Assembly: GCA_963989385.1 (NCBI GenBank)
Contig: OZ022510.1
Span: 36,027,448-36,091,447 of the forward strand
Source of the DNA: Ctena decussata
Lineage: Eukaryota; Mollusca; Bivalvia; Lucinida; Lucinidae
DNA length: 64,000 bases
Reading direction: 5' to 3'
The notes under the pieces were generated by a model. It was not told the DNA's origin, did no database searches, and worked only from the letters and a program-made list of their open reading frames with translations. Shown here one piece after another: positions 43,920 to 54,655 of the stretch. The translations under genes and the position numbers were made by a program. Numbering within the stretch: position 1 is the first letter of the stretch; every line of letters begins with the position of its first letter.

Positions 43920-44245
43920 TCAGTAACACCAATGAATGGTGGACACAGTAATGGTGTGTGCACCGCCTTCACCATATTTAGTAGAACCATATACTGGCCC
44001 CGAGGTTATAAAACTCGAGTACATTCTCAAACTCAAAATAAAGCACACTGATTGGCTGCTTCAGAGCACATGCTCGGAAGCAGCCAATCAGTGTGCTTTA
44101 TTTTGAGTTTGAGAATGTACTCAAGTTTTACAACCTCTGGGCCTGGTTGATCGTCTACTGTGATTCTGTAGTCTCTGACTACAATGTCCAAAAAATTGAA
44201 AGCCACCTTCCTTCCACTCAGTGTCGCCATCACCAATCCAAGGAT
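43920..44245 (-). CDS. Candidate host gene, last coding exon (interrupted by a MITE)
   Basis: On the minus strand the acceptor TTTTATTTCAG precedes ILGLVMATLSGRKVAFNFLD and IVVRDYRITVDDQP in phase 0. A 145-bp hairpin MITE (43998-44142) then interrupts the frame. Past it the same frame resumes VYGSTKYGEGGAHTITVS and TIHWCY, then TGA at 43920-43922. With the MITE the frame shifts and stops about 29 codons into the insert. The protein is not recognised. It is either a live gene with a disrupted C-terminus in this haplotype or a decaying copy. Exons at 49977-50138, 50435-50451 and 50595-50694 join in frame. Confidence 0.55.
43998..44142. mobile_element. 145-bp hairpin MITE inside a coding exon
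   Basis: Two arms of about 65 bp (GAGTACATTCTCAAACTCAA, TAAAGCACACTGATTGGCTG and complements) surround a 14-bp loop. CTGG on each side (43994-43997, 44143-44146) fits a 4-bp target duplication. Confidence 0.85.
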
Positions 44246-44522
44246 CTGAAATAAAAAATGTAGGCTATGTTCTAAGCACGTTAATTATCAGGTGTGTGCC
44301 ACTCTGTTATTTAGACTTCATATACCTCAGGCAAATAACAGTAAAATACTTTTTGTGAGGGAACTTTAAATTTCAGTCATGGTAAAGTTTCCATGGTCCT
44401 ATCAGTGGTAAAAACGCCTAAACTAAATTCATTGTAAAAAGCTGTTCAACCTTCACGGTTGGTAAGAAAATGTGGGTTGATGTGCATATATAGAGTCATT
44501 TAACTGGCAAAATTAGAAAAAT

Positions 44523-47500
44523 AACAAGAGGGCCATGAGGCCCTGAATCGCTCACCTGAACAACTGGCAAAGTGACTTTTTCTTATGTCTGAAATTGTCA
44601 AAATAAGAGTCTTGGGTCAAAAGTCAAAGAATGACCATGACCTCTTGTACTCATAAATCTTCATGTACTCATTAAGACAACCATATATACCATTTTATGC
44701 CAAAAGCTTCAAAACTTTCGATGAATCTTATGTTATAGCATTTGCCCATATTTGACCATGCCGCAAAAAAATCAAGGTAAACCCAAGGTTATCATTTGAA
44801 CAGCCTTGGTAGTACTCTAGTACTCCATGCTACTTACCAACTTTCAAGGTCATAGGTGTATTGGTTCTGGAGAAGAAAAATATTAAAGGTTTATACCATA
44901 AATGGATATGGCGACCATGCAGGTCATGTGACCTAGACCGTTTGAACAAACGTTTGTTCAATCAGCCCCTGGAGGCTCTATATGAAATGTGTTTACAATT
45001 GGCCCTTTGTCTTTTGAGGAAATGTTTGAAATTGTTAAAATATGAGAACTCTGAGCCAAAGGTCAAAGAATGACATTGACTGCTTGTACTCAAAATTCTT
45101 CATGACCTCATTAAGACGACTGTATATACCAATTTTAAGGCCAAAATCTTCAAAACTTCCCATGAAATCTTATGCTGTAGCATTTTCCAATATTTGACCT
45201 TGCTGTAAAAAGGGTCAAGGACAACCCAAGGTCAGAATTTGAATAATCATGATAGTACTAGAGCACACAATGCTACATACCAAGTTTCAAGGCCATCGGT
45301 CAATTGATTCTGGAGAAGAAGATTTTTAAAGGTTTTTACCATATATGGGCATGGTGGCCATGTTGATCACGTGATCCAGGCCATTTGAAGAAATTTTCAT
45401 TTCCTCAACCCCTGAAAGGTCTATATGATATCTGGTTACAATTGGCTCAGTAGCTTTTAGGAAGAAGTTTGAAATTGTCAAACTATAAGAATTCAGGGTC
45501 AAAGGTCAAAAAACGACCTTGACCTCTTGTATTCATGACTCTTCATGTACTCATTAAGATGACTGTATTTATCAATTTTTAGGCCTTGATATTCAAAACT
45601 TTCCATGAAATCTTATGTTCTAGCATTTTCCCATATTTGACCTTGCCGTAAAAAATGGTCAAGTTCAACCCAAGGTCATCATTTAAGAAAACTTAATAGT
45701 AATCGAGAAGCGATGCTATATACCAAGTTTCAAGGCAATAGGTCAATCGGTTCTTGAGAAGAAGTTATTTTTAAAGGTTTTTACCATATACGGGCATGGC
45801 AGCCATGTTGGTCATGTGACCTGGACCGTTTGAACAATTTTTTATTCTCTCAACCCCTGGAGGCTCTAGATGAAATTTGGTTACAGCTGGCCAAGTGCTT
45901 TTTGAGGAGATTGTTTGAAATTTTCAAGATATGAGAGTTCTGGGTCAAAGGTCAAATAATGACCTTGACCTCTTGTACCCACAAAATCCTCATGTACTCA
46001 TTAAGATGACTGCATATACCAATTTTTGTCGCACCTGCTTTAGCAAGGTGCGATATAGGAGTTCACTTTTCCGTCCGTCCGTCCGTCAGTCATTCCGTCC
46101 GTCCGTACGTCCGTCCGTCCGTACGTCCGTCCGTCAACAATTACGTCGATCCTAGGCTCTCTAGCATTTAAGTCCATTTCTCGCAAAGTATGATACCTAC
46201 AATCATCAAACCTGGCATAAAGCTTCTTCTTAGGATGTTCTTGAGGGCTCTTGCTCTTATTTTTACCCTTACCCTGTATTTTATGTTCTGCTGACTTTGT
46301 AAAACAGGCCACCAACAATTACGTCGATCCTAGCGTCGACCCTAGCATTTAAGTCCATTTCTCGCAAACTATGGTACCTACAATCATCAAACCTGGCATA
46401 AAGCTTCTTCTTAGAGTGTTCTTGAGGGCTGTTGCTCTTATTTATACCTTCACCTTTATTTTATGCTCTGCTGACTTTGTAAAACCGTCCCTCAACAATT
46501 ACGTCAACCCTAGTGTTTAGGTAGATATCTCGCAAATTATGATACCTACAATCATCAAACCTGGCATAAAGATTCTTCCAAAAATGTTTTCGAGGGCTAT
46601 TGCTCTTATTTATACCTTGACTTATATTTCATGCTCTGCGGACTTAGTAAAATTTTATATTCAAAATTATGTCCACCCTAGTGTTTAAGTCCATTTTTCA
46701 CGATTTATGAAACCTAGAATCATCAAACATGGCATCCAGTTTCTTCTTAGAATGTTCTTGAGGGCTGATGCAATTAATTTACCCTTTACATATATTTCAT
46801 GCTCTGCTGACTTTGCAAAATTTTAAACCCCAAAATATATATCGGCCCTGGCGCTTTAGTCCTTTTGTCTGAAAGTATGATACCTGTAGCCATCACACCT
46901 GGCATAAAGTTTCTTCTTAGAATGTTCACGAGGGATGTTGCATATATTCCTACCCTTTGCCTATATTTCATGCTCTTCTGACATAGTAAAATTTTATATC
47001 CAAAATTGTGTTGACCCTAGCATTTTTGTCCATTTTTCATAAAGTTCTTTTAACTATATAGTCTTTACTACTGTGGAAACGCAATGCAGGTGCGACATAG
47101 CATTCCGCGGAATTCTTGTTAGGCCTTAATCTTCAAAAATTTCCATGAAATCTTATGTTGTAGCATTTTTCCATATTTGACCTTGCCATAAAAAAGGTCA
47201 TGGTCAACCCAAGGTCATAATTTGAACCATCTTGATAGAACTTAAGTACCCAATGCTACATATCAGGTTTCAAGGCCATCGCTTAATTGGTTCTGGAGAA
47301 GAAGATTTTTAAAGGTTTTTACCATATACGGGCGTGGTGGCCATGCTGGTCATGTGACCTAGATTGTATGAATAAATTTTCATTCTCTCAACCCCTGTAG
47401 GCTCTATATGGAATATGGTTTCAATTGGCACAGTGGCTTTTGAAGAGATTGTTTGAAATTGTCAAAATATCAGAGTTCTGGGTCAAAGGTCAAAGAATGA

Positions 47501-49538
47501 CATTGACCTTTTGTACTCATAAATCTTCATGTACTCATAAAGATGACTGTAGATACCAATTTTTAGCCCAAAGTCTTCAACAGTTTCCAACATATCTTAT
47601 GTTCTAGCATTTTGCCATATAAAACCACAAGGAAGCAAGTTTGACCTTACCGTAAAAAAGGTCAAGGTCAACCCGAGGTCAAAATTTGAATAATCTTGGT
47701 AGTACTTGCGTACCCAATGCTACATACCAGGTTTCAAGGCCATCGGCCTCTTGGTTTTGTAGAAGAAGATTTTTTTTTAGGTTTTTACCATATATGGGCA
47801 TGGTGGCCATGTTGATCATGTGACCAGGACCATTTGAACAACTTTTTGTACCTAAGGTCCCAGTAGACTACATATGAAATTTGGTTACAATCGGCCCAGC
47901 GGTTTCAGAGGAGAAGTCATTTGAAAGTGTTGACGGATGACGGACGAACGGACGACGGACGGACGACGTACGACGGACGCCGGAGCCTTACCATCCTATA
48001 ACAGGGTAGGGAAACACGTGACACGTACAAAAAAGCATGCCTTACATTACATACAGTATACAGAGAGCCTTCCCTATGGAAAGCTCTTTCAGTTAAATCC
48101 AAAGTTTATCCTTATTAATATTGTAGGGAAAGGTAGTATATAATGTCGAAAAAATCATATGTAGACAAACTGGGCGCACGAAAACCTCGCGATTTCAGCT
48201 TATTTAATACTTCACGTCGATTTTTAATTGACCAAAACAGGTTTTTACCTGACCTTTCATAGACTGTTTCACAATATTTGCTGGAACCAAGACATAGTAG
48301 GGAATTCCTGGATATCCAGTTTCAGATATCGAAAACTAATTTTAGCTTTACGTGGTGACATGTTAGTATTTTGAGAATAAAAGGAAATACGTTCATTTAT
48401 GGTTTTGAAAATATTTAATTTCCAATTCTTTAAAGCATTACACTCAAGCATTACATTCAAAACTGTTTTTAAAATCATAAACACTCACAAAAACTGGGCA
48501 AAACAGTATAAAGGTTAATGAGAGACCACAAAATCAGACATTGATAAGAACTTCATGTTGAGTCAGAGAACACTTGTTCTTTAGAGTGTAACCGCAGTAA
48601 CAACAGCTGATGTAAGACATTAAATAATATTGCATATGTACCAGCCTCACACCTATTAACAAGCATGTTTTAACGAACACATAACAATGTATTAACAAGG
48701 CAATTCACTGACATGCTGATAATTACCTGCTTTGCGTTTTTTGTATGCAAGTTTCAGAAAAATACTCCTTCAATGCAGAAGCAAGCGGGTAGTTTGCAGT
48801 TGCACTTTTTGAGACCTATATGCGAGGGTAGTACAGATTCGAATATTGTAAGAATCGAAGAGCAGGTGATATCGAAGTGAAAAAAAAAGTAATTGTTGCT
48901 AAAGGTTTGATAAAAATCATGGTAACTGACCATGACCTAAAATGAGGATAGTAATGCATATGCGTGTAGGTAATGGCGATGAGGCCGAAATATAGTGCCT
49001 TGACATTTTCCTTATTTTCTAGCATTGTGGTTGGATTTATGCAATATCAGCGATCAAACTTGGTTTTTCATTGCATTAACATTTGGCAGAGGTACCTCGG
49101 CCCTAGTTTTCAACACCTCCCTAGTGACCTGGCAAATGGTAATGCTAATGCATGAAAAGCCATGTTAAAGCCGTATACGAGCTGGTTCGGGTATATGTTC
49201 CAATGTCACAAACACTTTTGTTTTCTCCTTTTTAATTCACAATGGTCAAAAACCTAACCAAAATAGGCACAGTTTGTACAAAAAAACGAAGCTTCACTAA
49301 TACCCAAACCCGCTTTTATTTTATGTTTTGTGGAGAATCCCCAGTGAAAATTAGAAGAAAAGGTTTCTATCTCTAGACCACCTATGTTAAAGATATCATC
49401 AGCCAGTGCAGTGTGACCGTTAACAAACAACAGCCGTAATGTGACCGTTAACATCTCGGCCGTTTTTAAAAACAGAATCAGGGTGTCTCTTATCGGCCCT
49501 TAAAGTGATTTTTTGGGCCGCTGGCTCAGGTGAGCTAA
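44523..49538 (+). mobile_element. Helitron-like non-autonomous element H4 in an intron
   Basis: Starts AACAAGAG, hairpin AGGGCC-ATGA-GGCCCT, then CGCTCACCTGA. The body is five tandem units of about 445 bp (marker TTGGTTCTGGAGAAG near 44861, 45303, 45747, 47288, 47751). A GACGGACGAC repeat lies at 47932-47985. A matching 3' end, GGCTCAGGTGAGCTAA, is at 49523-49538. About 1.5 kb between 48010 and 49510 is not typical of the family and may be another insertion, so the 3' boundary is less sure than the 5' one. H6 interrupts the third-fourth unit. Confidence 0.68.
46027..47120 (-). mobile_element. Helitron-like element H6, minus strand, nested in H4
   Basis: On the minus strand it starts AACAAGA then the palindrome ATTCCGCGGAAT, then GTCGCACCTGC. 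It ends with a GGACGGACGG repeat (complement at 46069-46134) and hairpin GCACCTTGCTAAAGCAGGTG then CGACAAA. Internal units of about 170-190 bp contain ATCATCAAACCTGGCATAAA. The host reads CAATTTTT and AGGCCTTAATCTTCAAA on the two sides, matching intact H4 units with no added duplication. Confidence 0.8.
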
Positions 49539-49976
49539 AAATTGCTCCACAAAATACAATCTCTTGTCCTGATTTTTTCGTCTAGCTATACTATATGAAT
49601 ATAGGCGGGATAGTGACTGGGGATCCACGCCTGTACATGGTATTTTTACCATTTTATTCAACATAATGAAATCTAAAGTAAGTCTGCCAACTAAAATGAC
49701 CCAAATAAGTTTTCAAACCCTTTTTATGTGAAATTCAAGGAAGTTTTATTTACAATGACGAAACTGTAGTGAGAAGCTTACAGTGATATCTCGTGATAAA
49801 ATATTTCCTGCTCATAGAGCAATAAAGCTTATATATTTTGTCTTGATACACATTTCTTTTCAAAATACGCAAGGAAAATTTTGTTCTGAACCCTGACTGT
49901 TCAATCCAAAAGGGAAAGGTGTTTTTCTTCAATCAAATGACAATAAAACTAGAAAATGATTTTAACCTGTACTTAC

Positions 49977-50138
49977 TTCTTTAGTTAAGAAAACGGCCCT
50001 TTCTTTTGTAACAGGTTCCGATGCTCTCACCCTGGTTCTGTTAGATCCCTCACCACAAATAGTAACACTGGCGAAGGCTTTTGTTACTAAACGTGTTTTC
50101 TTCCACACAGTGATGACTTCTTCATGTCCGTCAGATAT
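49977..50138 (-). CDS. Candidate host gene, internal exon (54 codons)
   Basis: Minus strand, acceptor CAATTATAG and donor GTAAGTAC. Phase 0 to phase 0, with no stops: ISDGHEEVITVWKKTRLVTK, AFASVTICGEGSNRTRVRAS, EPVTKERAVFLTKE. The mixed composition with evenly spread charges is typical of real coding sequence in an AT-rich genome. No domain family was recognised. It joins to 44245 across a 5.7-kb intron and probably to the 17-nt exon upstream. Confidence 0.6.
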
Positions 50139-50434
50139 CTATAATTGAGCAATGAAATAATCCTCTGTACGTGACCACCCTTTGATTTAATGATAATTTT
50201 TACTGTAAGCAGGACAGACTTGAAAATCAACGTAATACATTTTGTCGTAGGAATTTATAAATAAAAATAGTCTATAACACGCGCATAATAGGTGTTTTTT
50301 TGTTGTTGTTGTTTTCACAATACGGTCAGATCAAAATACTTTTCTCCGTGGTAAAATAAATTTATTCCAATATTTACTTTTTGAGATTTGAGACCTATGC
50401 AACACTATTTTGCAGTTGCCACCAATAGGCTTAC

Positions 50435-50451
50435 CAGTTTGTCGACAAATT
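50435..50451 (-). CDS. Candidate 17-nt microexon of the same gene
   Basis: On the minus strand AATTTGTCGACAAACTG lies between ATTACAG and GTAAGC. It is the only choice found that links the phase-1 end of the 50595-50694 exon to the phase-0 start of the 49977-50138 exon without a stop, giving EFVDKL at the joint. Short exons are easy to over-predict, so this remains tentative. Confidence 0.35.
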
Positions 50452-50594
50452 CTGTAATCTACTGCATAGCATCAGGTCCCCTGTTAACGGAGCGTCGCTA
50501 TATTATGCAAGAAAATTAAACATGTAAAATTTCTGTTATGAAAAAACAAAACAGGCCCAGATAGCTTCATGAAAAACAAATTAAAATTACTTAC

Positions 50595-50694
50595 CAAATC
50601 GCCAATGTCCCTCTCCTGACGCAATAAGGCCACAAATCATGGTGTCCACTTGAACAACTATGTTGTAGCATGCGCCTACCAAAGTACTGAATAA
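50595..50694 (-). CDS. Candidate host gene, upstream exon
   Basis: Minus strand, acceptor TTTCTTACAG, donor GTAAGT. The open frame reads LFSTLVGACYNIVVQVDT and MICGLIASGEGHWRF. An in-frame ATG at MICGL could be the start, or the exon may continue an upstream one that was not found. It lies just outside the large inverted repeat that begins at 51460. Function unknown. Confidence 0.48.
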
Positions 50695-51104
50695 CTGTAA
50701 GAAATACATTTTTTGCAATGGATACAGAACTACATTTTGGGGCCTTTAAATACACATCAGGACCTAGAAAAATTTTACTGCGACAATGAAATTCCATAAT
50801 TAATCTTTAGCACCCTTTCCAGGATTATAAAGTCCTCTCACCTATGGTTATTTTAAACAGTATTTTATTCAACATATAAACATACACAATTCATACATGG
50901 ACAATATAAAGGGTTCGATAACAAGCTAACTAGCTTATAGACATCGTCTCCTATTTAACATGTATTTGCAACGATATATGAGTGCCTAAGATTTCTAAGC
51001 AATAGACAATTAAGAAACGTTTATATGAACATATGCATTAATGTGCTGGGAAAAGTTTGGATTTGAGAAAATGAATCGAACCATATATAAGAAATAAGCT
51101 TAGA

Positions 51105-51125
51105 GAGAGAGAGAGAGAGAGAGAG
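51105..51125. repeat. (GA)n microsatellite
   Basis: About ten GA units. Confidence 0.9.
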
Positions 51126-51459
51126 AAGAAAAACAACAGATGTCCCCATTCATTTCCGTTCAACCCCGTGTCTCAAGCGCTTCCCGACAAAGATGTACCA
51201 TCAGCATAGCAGCAAGAACAGGTCAATTACGTATGAGGAGTACTGAATCTTCCGGACTGGATAATATATTTGGGCACGCACTCTAAAATTTGTTTGTTCT
51301 CAATGTCGGAAAGGCCTGGATTACCATAAGTCAATGTCCTTACTCAACCCGTACATACTGGCTACGTGGAAACGCGTGTAGCACGGGCAAGAGTACTCGT
51401 AAATCGTATAGCACGGAGAAACACGGCGTAGAACGGCGATTGTTTACAAATGACTTTTC

Positions 51460-53830
51460 AGAAAATGTCAGATTTCACCGACAAATTAATACCAATTCTC
51501 TGTAACCATCGAGAATGGTGGCTCACGCCTAGTCACAGATTTTAACGAAAATTTCTGAGCATGTTCCTTGTCACTTAAAAAGAAAATATTGAAATACAAC
51601 TACCTATTTTCTATGGCCCGTTTCCATGGTAACGGGATTTATAATATTTGGCCTGAAACTCTAAAAATAGTGAAAATTGACTATTTTTGCACAATTACAT
51701 CTTCTAAAATTCATATATTTATTGTAAATCGTAAATTGTTCTTTCAAATATTACTCAGGATGAATTCTATAGCAAGCTACTAAAACGAATTCAGTTGACT
51801 GTAGAATCACACTTATGCTTCAAAGGTGGGTGGGGTATCAAGATATTGAAATTCATCGTTTTTCATCATTTTTAACCCAATATTCCAAAGCCCCGCGGGC
51901 ACTTTGACACATCTTCACATATTCACTGTCAATAATGGTACTTCATGTTTAACATTATGGAAAAACATGTGTGGGAAGTTACCATCTTCTTATCGTTACC
52001 ATGGCAACAATTATGTTACCCTTTTAAAACCGAAAAGTGGAAGAATCACATTTAAATAAGTCTTTGTTCATCCACAGTACTTTAATACTGCAATATGTTA
52101 GTAGATAAACACAATTTATTAGTCAGGTCTTTGCTTTACTACAGTTTATTAATTGTGGGCCCAGATGGGAAGGTGTTAAGGGTCATTTTAGGGGCCCGAA
52201 TAGGTAAAAATGTTTTGCCAAAAAATAGACAACAATCCAAATATGGTTTACCACCTACCCACTTCTCCTAACGGGAGTTCTGTAGATTACAGTTTTCGTA
52301 AAGCCTAGTATCTTACAAGTATTTTACAACATGTAAGCCCTCCGGCGATTGTCGGGTTACGCAATAACAGCATGTTACAAACGTTACCCATCAAAAACAT
52401 AAATTAGATATAAACTTATTGAAACTTATAAAAGTATGGAGGTCACATTCACATCTTTAAAATCATAATATGGTCTATAAGGAGAATCCAGTAGCTAAAA
52501 AATTACGCTCTTTGAAAGATCATTTTAGCTTACATGGCGTTACATACGTTACATTTATCTTTACACTTCATTAAAATTGCTGTTTCTATCCAAAATGATT
52601 TATTCTTGTAAGTTTTTCTTTCCGTATTAGACCATAAGTTTGCTTCAGTCTAAAAGGCATTTTTTTTTATCTTTTCGAATCAGTCATTATTATTATCTAT
52701 CTTTTATACTTTGTGCGAAATAGGATGTTGAACACACTACACTCTTAGAAGATATTTCATATCTCAATTATCACTTGCTGGACCACAAGCCATCTATGGT
52801 TACCTCCTCCTCAACCCCTCTCCGTAGGAAGTTTATAGACCATGATTTACATAATGCCCAATTTCTTACAAGTATTTTGTGTTTAAGCCCTCTGGCAATG
52901 GAAGCGCTATGCTGTAACGGTTTGTTAAAAACGTTACCCATAAAAACGGTAAATATAATATGAAAGTTACAAAAGCATGGAAGTCACATTCACACGTATA
53001 AAATTATAATATGTTCTAACATAAGAATACGATAGCTACACTTTGTGATGTTTTAAAGATCATTTTAGCTTACATGGCGTTACATACGTGATATTTGTCT
53101 TTGCAAATAGATAAATAAATAACACTCCATTAATTGCTGTTTTCATTCAAAGTATTTTCTTCTTGTAAGTTTACTTTTCCGTATTAGACCTTACTTTTGT
53201 TACTGTCTTAAAGGCAACTTATTCATCTTTTCACTTCAGCAAATATTATTGTCATATCATTTATACTTTGGGAGAAATGGGCTGTTGAACACAGTACCCA
53301 CTTACAAAATATTCCATATCTTAATTATTTATTGCCTTATAATTCAAATGCTTGAATAACAATATGGGAATTTAAAACTACAGTATACGGTAAAATTGCC
53401 CCTGTCAGCCTATCGAAACAGCAATTAGGGTGGGACAATATGTTGAATGCATCTCTATCACTATTTCTGATAGTCCCTTGGCTGTAACTGTCGCTTATAA
53501 ATGTTGCCTGTGACTTTTTTCTTTATATAATCATATAATTTGAACTTCAAGATAGAACTGTTTGGTTTTCTTTTGTTAGCAGTTTCTTCATAAAAGAATC
53601 TTCCTGTATAAGAAACATACATTCTGGTTTGTTTTTAATCATTAGCTATTACTAGTAGTGATGTCAACAACATTACTGTATAAGATAGTTCATTACAATA
53701 CCACTTATCAAGGTTCTTCACTGTCTCTTAGAAAATAAACGCAAATAAATTGTTGCAGCCCTAAAGATCTTTTGTGTACATGGTACATGTATCTTTGAAC
53801 ACTTTCATCAGCTAGTAGACCTTGAGCTGG
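51460..53830 (+). repeat. Left arm of a very long imperfect inverted repeat
   Basis: Matches the reverse complement of 59220-61390 in many blocks in order: GGTGGCTCACGC (51512), GGGAAGTTACCAT with TTACCATGGCAACAA (51975-52010), ACGTTACCCATCAAAAACAT (52383), GCAGTTTCTTCATAAAAGAATC (53580), TTTTGTGTACATGG (53770) and AACACTTTCATC (53797). Overall similarity looks moderate, with indels. No gene lies in it. Confidence 0.75.
52230..53330 (+). repeat. Two-copy direct tandem repeat, unit about 550 bp
   Basis: Both copies carry CTTACAAGTATTTT, CATTTTAGCTTACATGGCGT (52524, 53062), TCTTGTAAGTTT, CCGTATTAGACC and GTTGAACACA. The right arm of the inverted repeat has only one copy (59680-60200). Confidence 0.8.
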
Positions 53831-54655
53831 CCATAGACCCCTCCCCCACACCCCCAGGGGGAGTTTTGTATCCTATTTATTTATAAAACTACATTGTATA
53901 AGAAACAAAATGACTTATGTTAACCCTCTGTACGTTGGGGCGTTAATGTTTAACTTCAACGTCAATTACGTCTACCCATATTAATATATTCACGTTGTAA
54001 TAGAAAATACGCATTGTTACACCCGTGTAAGTATTCATCCTAAATAATGTTGAGTTTTGTATGTTGGTACATAAATCTCTGTTTCAAAGTTATTGACATG
54101 TCAAAGATAAGTTGAAAAATCCGTATAACGTAGCTAACATTGTATTTGACGTTTTTCCCTTCTATGTCTATATACATGTAATATAAGGAGCAAATTGTAA
54201 GAATTGAAGCGTAGAGAATGCTAAGATCACAAATATGTCTATTTTAATAATCTAATACATAAAAAACTAAAGTCTTACAACAATAGTCAGCAGTCACAAT
54301 AAATATGATATGTATATAACCATAACAAAAAAACGAAAAAAAAAAATGATAAAAAAAACAGAATGAGACTAACTCGCTGAATTGGTTGACTGAAATGTAT
54401 ACATGCTCCATCACTCTTCTTTGAATCATACCCAGCTGAGAAAAGTAAGTAAGCACTTAGCAGTGGAAATATTAATTGAGGACAGAATGTATCATTTTTT
54501 AAAGAATATAACATACAAAATGATGAGAAAATCTAGGAAACCTAACATCAGCTGCTTTAGTCTTTCAATGTTATTTGTATCACGTTATGTCTTAAATAGA
54601 CACTGCTGTACATGTAAATATTAAGAAACACCAGTGTTATGTGATTTCAAACTTA

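Noticed and set aside
45931..46318. Ser/Arg/Pro-Ser-Val repeat frames
   Set aside because: Produced by the GTCC microsatellite at the 3' end of H6.
50846..50900. Donor-like CCATAGGTGAGAGG on the minus strand as another exon of the candidate gene
   Set aside because: The upstream sequence contains AATAAAATA and resembles a LINE tail, with no open frame in phase.
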